Source: Prorocentrum cordatum
Taxonomy: Eukaryota; Sar; Dinophyceae; Prorocentrales; Prorocentraceae
Reading direction: 5' to 3'
Assembly (NCBI GenBank): GCA_963575745.1
Contig: CAUYUJ010015288.1
Span: forward strand, 240,228 to 304,227
Length of the DNA stretch: 64,000 nt
Made by a program: the position numbers and the translations under genes. The notes below the pieces were generated by a model. That model ran no database searches. It saw only the letters and a list, made by a program, of their open reading frames with translations, and was not told where the DNA came from. Positions 52,639-62,048 of this stretch are shown here, piece by piece. The number at the start of each line of letters is the position of its first letter. Positions within the stretch are counted from its first letter, which is position 1.

Positions 52639-54721
52639 GTGAGGGTCCAGTCAGGTGCAGTTCTCCCCGACGCATCCTGCGCTGATCTGAGTTGCTCCCA
52701 GTCGGCATTCGACGCTGCCAGCGCGCAAGCTCTGCGCGGCGAATTAGCGCCCGATGAGGTCGAGGCGCTGCGTTTCACGCGTGAGGCGCTCGGCCGCCGC
52801 GACGCGCAGCCGAAGCGCACGGACGCGCAGTGCGAGTGCATGGAAGCGTTGCGGTGGAGCGCCGCGCGTAGCCTACGCCAGTGCATCAAAGAACGCGAGG
52901 AGCGCGTTCGGCGCATCGAAGCCCGGGCGGCGCACTTCGAGGCGTCCGGGGAGGCCGAGGCCGCGAGAAAGGCTGCGCCACCGGAATTCAGGCCGCTTAT
53001 CGCAGGCGTCAACATTCCACTTTTAAAGGAATTGGCGCGTGAGTCTGAGTGGCACGACGCAGAGTGCATCGACTTCTCCTCGCGAGGCGCCCCTCTGTTG
53101 GGTAACTTAGAATACAGCGGCAACGGTCGCGCGCTCGGCCCGGAAGTGCGCGCGGGCGACACTAGCGCTGAGGTAGCCCGTTTGCGTGCCAGCGCGCTCG
53201 CGTGCAACGACTTGATACTTGCATAAATTCGCGAGGATCCCCTCGCCAGCGAGCTGATCCGTAAGACGCGGGAGGAGGCGGACTTGGGTAGGATGTCTCC
53301 GCCGCGGGCTTCTAGGCCCGACATCTCCGCGGCCGAGCTTGCCGCTGCTTGGGGCGAAACAATTCGTCTGGTGCCCAGGTTTGGGGTCTCACAACCGAAG
53401 CCCGACGGGTCGCTGAAAGTGCGCCCGGTGGATGACTTCACGCGCTCCAGGGTGAGCGGCGCGTGCGCTCCCGCCGAGAAATTAAGCGTAGAGGGCGCGG
53501 ACCAGCTGGTAGCGGTCGCGCGCGCCTTCTTCGAGTTGCGCGGCGCACTTCCCGAGCTGTGGAAAGCGGACATAGATTCCGCTTGCCGCCGCATCCCGTT
53601 GGCCCCCGCCGATAGGTGGGCCGCTGTCAGTGTTTTCAAGGAGGGCGGCCGCCTGTGGTGCTCGCAGCACCTGGTCTGCCCGTTCGGCGCGCTAGCATCT
53701 TGCCACGACTGGGACCGCGTGGCCGCCATGCTCTCGCACTTCGCAAGGCGGCTCGCCAAGCTGCCAGTTTCGCGATACGTAGACGATTATTTTGCGCCGG
53801 ATCGCCCCGGCGCGGCCGACCACGCCATGCGGTGCTTCGCTCGCATCGTCAGAGCCGCGCTCGGCAGCGACGCAGTAGCCGACGCGAAGCTGGCGCACGG
53901 GGCCCAGCTGGTCGTGTTGGGGCTGCTCTTCTCTTTCTGTGCGCAGGGCGTACACTGCGAGCCAGCGTGCGACAAGCGGCTCAAGTGGTCGTCCGCCATC
54001 CGGCATGCTTTAGAGTGCGGCACGTTGCACCAGGGCGCTGCGAAGAAACTCGCGGGCGCTCTCGCATGGGCCGCGCAGCGCTTGTTTAAGCGCTTGGGCA
54101 GAGCAATGCTCCGCCCACTCTTCGCGCACCAGCACAAGCGCTCCAATCGTATCGGGCGGCCTCTCGAGCTCGCGCTGCACTGGTGGGCCCAAGTGCTCGA
54201 GCTCAGGCTGCGCGAAGTGGCCAGCTGGGAGCAAGGGGACATGCCCGCGGCACGCATGTTCTGCGACGCGCGGAGCACGCCCCCTCGCGCCGCCGCCGTG
54301 GTTTTTTATAGACGGCGAAATCCTGTTTGCCGAGTGCGCACCCGACGCAGCTCTGATGCGGAATTTCAAGCGCAGACGCGACGGCCAGATTATGGGCCTC
54401 GAGGTCTTGGCGGTCGCATTAGGCTTGTCGTCTTTTGAAGAGCGACTGGCAGATCGGGCGCTGGAAGTGTTCTCGGACAATTCGGGGGCCGAGAGGTCAG
54501 TGGCGCGCGCGAGCGCCCGGGACTGGGATCACACAGTCCTCGTCCACGGCGTTGGGTCTCTCGCGGCTCGCATGTCCCTGTCGATGTGGGTGCACCGCGT
54601 CCCGTCCAAAAGCAACATCTCGGACGGGCCGTCCCGCGAGGTCTACAGTCTCTTGCACCTGCTCGGCGCGCGCCAGGTGCCAGCGGCACTCGATGCGCGG
54701 TTTCGCGCAGCCGAGGCCTGA
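52639..54721 (+). pseudogene. YR element pol: reverse transcriptase and RNase H
   Basis: An N-terminal segment (MRVQSGAVLPDASCADL ...) runs in frame to a TAA at 53224-53226. The same frame then continues without shift (IREDPLASELIRKTREEAD) into the RT: VRPVDDFTRS, LWKADIDSACRRIPL (motif A Asp), CPFGALASCHDWDR (motif B region), SRYVDDYFAPD (YVDD catalytic motif), then LGLLFS and WSSAIRHAL (thumb). RNase H opens with MFCDARS. A one-base shift at a T6 run (54302-54307) leads to DGEILFAECAP, GLEVLAVALGLSSFEERL (EVLAVALG helix Glu), VFSDNSGAERS (central Asp) and PSKSNISDGPSR (final Asp). Only a stop and a homopolymer shift break an otherwise complete polymerase; either could be sequencing error. 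Confidence 0.85.
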
Positions 54722-55051
54722 GAGGCGCTGTGGCTCTGAGCAAAAAGAGGGAGGGCTCTCATCGTCTGTCGCTTCCCTGCATCATCGGTTGCATCCGCGT
54801 GCAGGTTGGGCGCCGCGCTGGGAGCGCCGGGCGTCTTCCGCTCCGCGTCCGCGCGCTCCGCACTCGCGCCCGCCCCCCCCTTCCCCCGCCCTTCCCTTCC
54901 GCCCTTCGCCCCCCCCCCACCCCCCTCCTCCTCCTCCCCGCGCCCCCCCCGGTCGTGCGCCGCCACTGCAGCCAGCGCCGGTCGCGCGGCGAGGGGGGGG
55001 CGTTCCTGCTCGGCCGCGTGTCGCGGTTCCGATCTTTTGTCGTCTGGTGGC

Positions 55052-56559
55052 ATGGATGTGACGCGCTTGGCGCTTGGACTGCGCAGGGCGGGCGTGCCTG
55101 GCGATCCGGCCATCGCGCGCGCCGCCAGGCTCAGTCGCTCGTTTTCGCGCGCAGGCAATGATGTGGAAGTTGATCTGATTGCGAATGTACTGGTCGCGAA
55201 CGGTTTCGAACACGTCGCTGACGCACGCGGCGCAAAGTGGGGGCGCGTAGCAGGTTTTGAGCGTTTCTCCGCAGACGCCCAAGCGCGCTTGCGTGAGATC
55301 GCGGCGGGAGTTCCGCGGCCGCCGAGCGGGCCGCCTCCAGCGCCGTCCCGTGTGCTGAAACAACCGGCGCTCGCGCGCGGCGGCCCGGGCGCGCTCGCGC
55401 CGGGTGCCGCGTGCGACAGCGCGGCGAAGCGAGAGCTGGCGCGCGCTTACAGGGCCGTGCGCAGCGTGCAATTGTCACCCGTGCCCACGGGCGGCCCTCG
55501 CAAGTCCATCGCGAGCGGCGCTCGCGGGCCCCCGTCGCCAGTGGCCATACAGGAAAGCCTGGCCCGCGCACGAGCTTTGGCAATCGTCGGCTCGGCGCCG
55601 CGTTCCTTCGGGCCCTGGAGGGCTGCGGTCCGGGCGCGGGTGGCTTTCGCGCAGCGTCGCCTCAACAAAGACGGCTGCAGCGCACTGCCGCGCTCGAATT
55701 TCGCAACCCGCGCACCTTCGGCAATTACGTGGCACAGCTTAAGAAGGCATGCCAGTTGTTGGGCCGGGACGCGTCGGCCTCTTCGCATCCTTCGGCGAGG
55801 GGCGCCCGCAAGGCCATCGGGAAGCGGCACCCCGTGAGGCGGCTGCTGAAGTGTTTCGTCCTGCTCTCGCACTTATCGGCTATGCTCGACTTTGTGAGTG
55901 CCGACAGCGCGATGCGCGCGCTCTTCTCGGTGTCCTGGGGGTTCGCTCTGCGCGTGCCCTCCGAGGCCCTCTTGATTGAGCGAGGCGACCCATCGGCATT
56001 TAAGGACTTCGCCTTCTCTGACGAAGACCTGCGAAGGCCAGTCGCAAGAGTCGTCATTTTCTTTTCGGGCGATTCTGCAACGTTGCATTACTCGCGGCGT
56101 AAGCACCGCGACGGCCCGACGGTCGCGGCGCGGAATTGCTGGTGCAAACATTCGCGTGCGACTTGCGTTGTGCACGCGGCGCGTAGTTTTTTCGAGGGCA
56201 TTTGCGTCGGCTCGCCCGTGTTCCCGCATATGCGGCGAGTCGACGGCAGCGGCGTCGTCTCAATCGCCGCGCCCGTGCAGCGCGCGATCAAGGCGGCGGC
56301 GCGGCACGCCGGCGCACCAAGCGCGGCTTCTTTTACGAGCAAAGCGTTCCGCCGCGGGCACGCGGAGACTAGGCGGAGGTGCAACGGCCGCCTTTGTGAG
56401 ATCCTCCGCGGTGCCGATTGGAGTTCCCGCGCTTTCAAAGAATACCTTGATATGCGCCAGCACGAGGGCGATGCGACCGCCGAAGCAGTGGCCGCAGCCT
56501 CGTGCCCAAGCGCCGGCGCGGCGAGCAGACCAGGTTCTGCATCGGTGCCTGCGGGGTAA
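55052..56559 (+). pseudogene. YR element tyrosine recombinase
   Basis: N-terminal part MDVTRLALGLRRAGVPGDP in frame from 55052. A one-base change at about 55670-55695 moves into the catalytic half: LEFRNPRTFGNYVAQLKKA (core-binding), FALRVPSEALLIERGD (catalytic Arg I in the LRVPSE motif), LHYSRRKHRDGP (Lys region), FTSKAFRRGHAE (box II Arg; the usual His of H-x-x-R appears as Lys) and DWSSRAFKEYLD (nucleophile Tyr). It ends at TAA 56557-56559, 110 bp before B1. Recombinases of this type insert a circular cDNA by recombination, so no target duplication is made. The break between halves makes this copy suspect. Confidence 0.85.
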
Positions 56560-56668
56560 GTCGGCCAGGCTCACGATCGGCGCGCACTGCGACCTGCACC
56601 CGGGGTTCCATTGGGTCGCGGCAGGCCTGCCGCGCCCCGACCAGGCGAGCCTGGGCGCTTGCGGCGTT

Positions 56669-56832
56669 GGGTTCAACGCCCAGGCTGGCCTGGTCGGGGA
56701 CTGTGCGCGTCACCGAAAGCACCCCCCACGCGGGGCGCTCGCGGGACGGCAGCCCTGGCTCGGTCGCCGCACCCATCGTTGGGGCGTTGGCGCCCGAGGT
56801 CGGGTACACAAGGAAGGTACGCCGAGATTTGT
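56669..56832 (+). repeat. YR element repeat B1
   Basis: 164 bp, gggttcaacgcccaggctgg to cgccgagatttgt. Pair of 57227-57390. Confidence 0.92.
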
Positions 56833-57149
56833 GGGGGGCGCACGCCCGTAGGGTGCTGCGCGGGCACAAATCGCAGGTCGGCCGACGGGCCCTGCGGCGC
56901 CGCGGCGCGCGCGACGCGCGCCGCATGCAGCCCGACCGCAGCGCGCACCGCCCGCGGTCGCGTCTTTGCGCTTCTGTGTTGTTTCGCGCGGGCCTGCCGC
57001 GGTCGCTCGCGCAGGCGCGCCGCGGGGATCGCGCGCTGGGCGGATCGCGGCGCGCCTTGGCGATGCTCGCTTCGCAGGTTGTCGATTATATTGATTTGGG
57101 CACCGCGCTCGTGCGGCGCTCGCGCGGCGCGGGCCCGTCGGCCGTTCTG
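56833..57149 (+). repeat. YR element repeat A2
   Basis: 317 bp, starts on the base after B1 ends. Pair of 49616-49932. Confidence 0.92.
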
Positions 57150-57226
57150 CCCCACCCACCCGCTCCTGGGTGCGGGGCTGCCTCGGTCGTTGGCGGCCCC
57201 TTGTCCGCCTCTCCCGCCCGCCCTTG

Positions 57227-57390
57227 GGGTTCAACGCCCAGGCTGGCCTGGTCGGGGACTGTGCGCGTCACCGACAGCACCCCCCACGCGGGGCGCTCGC
57301 GGGACGGCAGCCCTGGCTCGGTCGCCGCACCCATCGTTGGGGCGTTGGCGCCCGAGGTCGGGTACACAAGGAAGGTGCGCCGAGATTTGT
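57227..57390 (+). repeat. YR element repeat B2 (right end)
   Basis: 164 bp. Its last base joins the resumed LINE ORF at 57391. Confidence 0.92.
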
Positions 57391-59711
57391 GTGATTCCCT
57401 CTCTCGACCTTTTGTCTCCCAGGGTCCAGAAATGTCTGGGCGTGTACATCGATGATAATGGTCACTCGGTTCAGGCTCGTCCGCGCTCGATTGTTAACCT
57501 CGTTGTTGAAGCCGCCAGAGAGCTCCACCGCGCTATCACTGAGCATATGGATGGCATCATCTCTCTTGGTAAGGCCACTCTTGTTTGCTCCTCCTCTTCT
57601 CACGGCGATCGCATCAAGAAGCTGTCGGGTCCCTTGGCTGGCACGCCGAAGGACACTGCTGTGAGATTGGGCGTTGATGAGACGGCGGGAATGGGGAGGA
57701 GAGGAGGCAGGAGGGGTAAAAAGCATGCTCGAAGGCGCCGTGTATTTAACAGCGGCAAGCTAGGTTCCAGCGGTGCAAGTCCATGCTTGGACGACACACG
57801 TACCGAATATTCACCACTGGCCCGCTTGCAGGTTTGTTTTATGATGCTGACGCGCATGGTATATTTGATTGCGAGCTTGCCTGCACCCGCAGAGCTTGAG
57901 GTTCCACCCTTAAGCCATCCTCGGGCCAGCGCTCCCTCATCTCGCTTCTTATTTTATACAATGACCCCGCGTGGAGGGCCTTGGTGGCCCCCATTGTTCG
58001 TTGTTCGAAGGAGGTCTGGGGATGCCAGTCGAGGCTGTCTGACCATGCGCAGTCCTTCAGGGTGCTGGGCGAAGCTTGGAAAACTGCGTCTATTGATACC
58101 CCTGTCCCTACCTGGCGTCAGGTCCGAGGCCCTCTGCAGGGCATGCGATTGTCTCTGACCAGGATTGGGTGTCATATGCCATCGTGGCATACTCTCGTCA
58201 ACGGTTTCGGTGGCGAGATCCCGCTCACCACCGCGTCGCCAGCTCTCGTGGCCGATCTTCTGTTCGAGGGGGTTATCCGCTCGCGCCAAAGGGCGGTGGG
58301 CGACAAGTTGGGGACGGGGAGGATGTGCCTCGATGTCGTGGCCTCAGAGTTGCGACGTTCGGCTCAAACGCCGCGCGATCGCGGTGTAATCAGACTGCTC
58401 GCTTGCGACGGCACCTGGACTAAAGGCCGCGCCATCGAGCGCGGGTGCCAGCTTCAAGACAACATGTGCCTGCTTTGTGGCGTTGCTCCTGATAGTCTAC
58501 TGCGCCGGCTGTGGCAGTGCCCTTGTGTCTCTGATCAGCGCCGAGAAGCCTGCGACGCTGCCATTGTAAATTATGCCCTTCGTGTCATTGACGAGGGCAG
58601 CGACCGTGAGAAGATGCTATTTGCCATTGGTATTTTCCTTCATCCAGGGGATTGGTTGCCGAGGCTCGCTGAGGCTGGTAAGATCGCCCACGCCGTTGCT
58701 GGAGGTCCTGGGTCCGCCCCTGGAGCCGCCGGCGTTTCGGGTGATGTTTTTGGGGCGGTTCGTTCTTTAAGCACGTCATCAAGGAACTGTCAAGGGCCTG
58801 CTGTGGTTTTGTCCCTGTGGACCACCAGGGTAATGTCATCGCTTCTGTTTCTGGGGCCGTGTCCAGGCCCTATCCCCAGACCTCGCAGGCTGGGGAATGC
58901 AGTGCCTATTCGGCAGCCGCTCAGTGCCTGGAAGGGCCCACCACGGGCCACGCGGATTGTGAAGGGGTCGTTCGGGCCCGCGCGGCCCCCAAGGCTGCGC
59001 GTTTTTTCCTACAAGAAGAAATGCTCTGGTAGTGCTGTTTTCGCTACCTTTCGGCTCTGGAGAGCTGTGAGGAAGGTGAAGGCCCACGTTGTTGAGTCTG
59101 CCGACATGACCGCCGAAGAGAGGTTCTTTAAGCTGGGCCGTGATGCAGCCGATAGAGCTGCTAAGCACGGCGCGTCTCTCCATCCGTAGGCCAGTGCGGA
59201 AGAGATGGCGCAGGTCGATCGAATTGTTGCCTCTGTTCGTGCGGTTTGTCGCGTGGCCGCCGCGGTTCTACCCAGCTGGCCGAAGCTTGATCTCAGTGAA
59301 GTGACGCGTGCCACTCCCATGCCACCTCCTCCTTCGCTTGATCCCCGCTTCGATCATCCATGGGAATGGTTCCGCGGCGTTTGGCGATGCATGTGCTGCC
59401 TCCGTTTTCGTCGCAGCGCTGAGCGACCTCCACTTGATGGCTGCCGTGGTGAACCACCGCCTGCTGTGCGTCAGATTTCAAATTTGGGTCACCGCATGCT
59501 CGCTTTGCAGTGCAGTGACGAGTCGCCGCTTTTCGTCTGTGTCGAGTGTAAAGCCTACACTTGACTCGGGCGAGTGCTGCGACTGAGCCGTCCTTGCGGC
59601 CCTAAGTTGGCAGGCCGTACTGACATGGTCCGCTGGCGGCTCATGAAGCGTGGGCTTCACCCTAAACTCAAAGGGCTTACCGTCGAGCCTATGCCAGGTA
59701 TGGATCTGTGA
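57391..59711 (+). pseudogene. LINE ORF2, second part: RT motif C, zinc finger, RNase H, C-terminal zinc ribbon
   Basis: Resumes in the frame left at 49615 (codons VIPSLDL...), reaching CLGVYIDDNGHSVQA with the catalytic YIDD at 57445-57456, then VEAARELHRAI and a decayed thumb. A shift around 57960-58080 leads to PTWRQVRGPLQGMRL and CLLCGVAPDSLLRRLWQCPC (zinc finger, about 58460-58525). RNase H is spread over two frames: DHQGNVIASVSGAVS with GECSAYSAAAQCL, then WRAVRKVKAHVV and GRDAADRAAKHGA. After a stop at 59187-59189, a cysteine-rich tail follows (WRCMCCLRF ... LFVCVECKAYT, 59205-59564). A further frame reads RPCGPKLAGRTDM and KRGLHPKLKG to about 59711. Multiple breaks make it inactive. 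Confidence 0.82.
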
Positions 59712-59783
59712 ATATCACCGCCATAAAATCTTTCCTTTTTCCCTCAGGACACCTGTTGGGCAGTGTTGAATGGAAAAAGTTAT

Positions 59784-59794
59784 CCTCCTCCTCC

Positions 59795-59829
<35 letters not shown>

Positions 59830-60205
59830 CTCCTCCCCCCCATCCAACTCTTCCTCCACCTCCTCTTCCCCCCCCCCCCTCCCCCTTTCTCCCCCACTCC
59901 CCCCGCCCTCCTTCCCCCTCCCTCCCCCCCCCCCCTCCCCCCTCTCTCCCCGCCCCCTTCCCCCCTTCCCTTCCCGTTCCTGTTCACCCTCCTCCTCCCT
60001 CCCTCCCTCCCTCCCTCCTCTCCCCTCCTCCTCCTCCTCCTCCTCCTCCTCCGTCTCCTCCCTCCTCCTCCTCCTCCTTCTCCTCTTCCTCCTTCCCTTT
60101 CCCCCCCCCCTCCACCACACCACCACCACCACCACCGCCACCCCTCCTCCTCCTCCTCCTCCTCCTCCTCCTCCTCCTCCTCCTCCTCCTCCTCCTCCTC
60201 CTCAA
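59784..60205. repeat. (CTC)n and C-rich polypyrimidine tract after the LINE
   Basis: cctcctcctcc and ccccccc over ~420 bp, with a caccaccaccac island at 60113-60140. It starts ~70 bp after the last LINE coding sequence. Confidence 0.9.
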
Positions 60206-60905
60206 GCAAAAGCGGCTGCGGGTGGGTTTCGTTTGTTTTGGCTCCAACTCGCTACGTAGCTGTCCTCAGCGCCTCGCCGTGGCGTGCTTGCGGCAACTGG
60301 GAGGATCCTGCGTATTCCGTTGGCTTCGCTGGTATGCAGTATTCGACAAGCAGGCTAAGGCTGAGGGAATTCAGTTTCGTGCTTATCCTTTTTTCTGGTG
60401 CATTGGCTGAGCCTGGCCCAGGCCCACGTGGCAAGCAAGGCGCCCTCCTTTTATACTGGTCTGGGATTTTTATTTTTGTTTCTGCGAGCGGTCTGGTTGC
60501 GAGGCCGTCTGCGGTGGATGCGATCTCAGTTTGGTGCCTTTCGTCGCAATTCTGCGCGTTGGGAGTTCGAGGTTGCCCGATGACCAGTGGGATGTACTTG
60601 TAGTGGGCCGTATCGAGCAGATTCCGTTTCGGCTGAGCCGCCATTTCCTTCTCAATGGAACCGATCGAGTGTGCGACTTAAGCGTGGTCTTGGGATGGAG
60701 TGAAATCTCAGTTGTCCTGGTTTTCCTGGTGCTGGCGTGAGGGGCTCGCTCGTGGTATCGGTTTTGGTGTCGTTCCACGTACTTCCCGTCCAGTGACTCC
60801 CGCTTCCGGGCCGCGTCGTCCGTCTACCTGCTCGCCTTTTTCCGCGGGAAGCTCAGGGGGAGGTAGGTGCTTTGAGCTTCGCATCGCGATGGGGCCGATT
60901 CCGAT
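60206..60905. other. Unassigned, no gene seen
   Basis: Mixed-composition sequence between two CTC tracts. Open frames are short and lack motifs. It may be LINE 3' UTR or older DNA. Confidence 0.4.
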
Positions 60906-60911
60906 TCCGAT

Positions 60912-61405
60912 TCCTCCTCCTCCTCCTCCTCCTCCTCCTCCTCCTCCTCCTCCTCCTCCTCCTCCTCCTCCTCCTCCTCCTCCCCCCCTCCCCCCCTCCC
61001 CCCTCCTTTCCCCCCCCCGCCCTCCTCCTCCCTGGGGGAGGGGAAACCCTGGAAGGCCAGCCCCTCACCGTCAGAACGATGAAACTTATCCGAGTCCGCG
61101 GCATGTGTCACGCTGTGCGCCATGCTCCGCCAACTTGCTGACGTGGTGAATGCATTCGCTCAACCACACATCCCGCCCCCTTCCCCTCCCCCATCCCTTC
61201 CCTTTTCCTCCCTCCTCCTCCTCCTCCTCCTCCTCCTCCTCCTCCTCCTCCTTCCCCTCCTCCTCCTCCTCCTCCTCCTCCTCCTCCTCCTCCTCCTCCT
61301 CCTCCTCCTCCTCCCTCCTCTTCCTTTCCCCCTCCACCTCCCCGTGGCCCCTCCTCCCCTTCCCCTCCCCCTGGCCCTTTTCCCCATTCCCCCCCCCCCC
61401 TCCTC
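60912..61405. repeat. (CTC)n tracts at 60912-61020 and 61213-61405
   Basis: Two cctcctcctcc runs separated by ~190 bp of ordinary sequence, read directly. Confidence 0.9.
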
Positions 61406-61909
61406 CCCGCCCCCTCGAGCGGAGCCCGCGTCCGCCCTCGACGATCTCGAGGGACCCCCCTCCCCCCCCCGCAGGGCCTGCACGCGGGCGGCTCGCGGCG
61501 GCCTCAGCCGTGCCTCGGCGGCTCAGCGCGGGTTCCCCGCGGCGGTCGGCCGTGGCCTGCGGCGGCGAAGCGCGCGACGAACAAACACAATCGCAATGCG
61601 GTCGAGACGCTGAAATGAGGAGCAGTTTGGGTTCGGAAGGGGATCGCTGTTCCTTAGGTCCTTCCATGGTTGTTCCTCTGGCTCCCCTCGTGCACGCAGG
61701 CGCTCCTGGGGCCAAAGGGGTGTTTCGTTTCTTGTTTAGCACTCCTCCTGGTAGCACCTTGACTTTTAGCACCCCGACAAGCGAATCCGTTTAGTGAACG
61801 CGCCCAAAGAAGGAATCGAACATGGCAGGGCTGTCCAGTAAACGCCCAGGGCCGTTTACTGAACGCCAGTTATGGGTGTCGGGGTGCTTTTTTTTTCATC
61901 CCTTGAATG
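61406..61909. other. Unassigned GC-rich then mixed DNA
   Basis: No recognisable gene. A ctccagtaaacgcccagggc-like segment near 61835 precedes the array-unit terminus. Confidence 0.4.
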
Positions 61910-61980
61910 AAATTATAGCCGGAGTGCAGTATCCCCAAACAGGGTTTTTAGACCCACTGCGGTTTCCAAGGTCGATTGTG
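61910..61980 (+). repeat. Solo copy of the 71-bp array-unit terminus
   Basis: aaattatagccggagtgcag onwards, matching the right arm of the 43106-43339 palindrome with a few differences. No partner arm is nearby. Confidence 0.85.
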
Positions 61981-62017
61981 TGCCCGTCCAGTGCGGGCTG
62001 GCATGGCATGTTAAAAC

Positions 62018-62048
<31 letters not shown>

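Larger units (their letters stand above)
49616..57390 (+). mobile_element. Tyrosine-recombinase retrotransposon with split direct repeats (Ngaro/PAT-like)
   Basis: 7,775 bp. Layout: A1 (49616-49932), a repeat-rich leader, gag-like, RT-RNase H, tyrosine recombinase, B1 (56669-56832), A2 (56833-57149), a 77-bp spacer and B2 (57227-57390). A1 and A2 are both 317 bp and differ by about seven bases by eye. B1 and B2 are both 164 bp and differ by about two. A1...B1A2...B2 is the split direct repeat plan of Ngaro, PAT and TOC-type elements, distinct from LTRs. There is no integrase or aspartic protease motif. No target duplication is seen, as expected for recombinase-mediated insertion. High repeat identity suggests a recent insertion. 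Confidence 0.9.
33560..59711 (+). mobile_element. LINE retrotransposon, split by two large insertions (whole span)
   Basis: Three separated blocks belong to one plus-strand LINE: ORF1 (33646-34815), the first part of ORF2 (47530-49615) and the rest of ORF2 (57391-59711). Order and orientation are correct, and the 49615/57391 join keeps frame. The two gaps are an inverted array island (35010-47528) and a YR retrotransposon (49616-57390). Without them the element would be about 5.9 kb, a normal LINE size. The 5' boundary is only approximate. The 3' end is followed by a (CTC)n tract from about 59784. Confidence 0.82.

Noticed and set aside
49616-57149. LTR retrotransposon interpretation of the A1/A2 direct repeats
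   Set aside because: A second repeat pair (B1/B2) interleaves with the first, no integrase or protease is seen, there is no target duplication, and a tyrosine recombinase is present.
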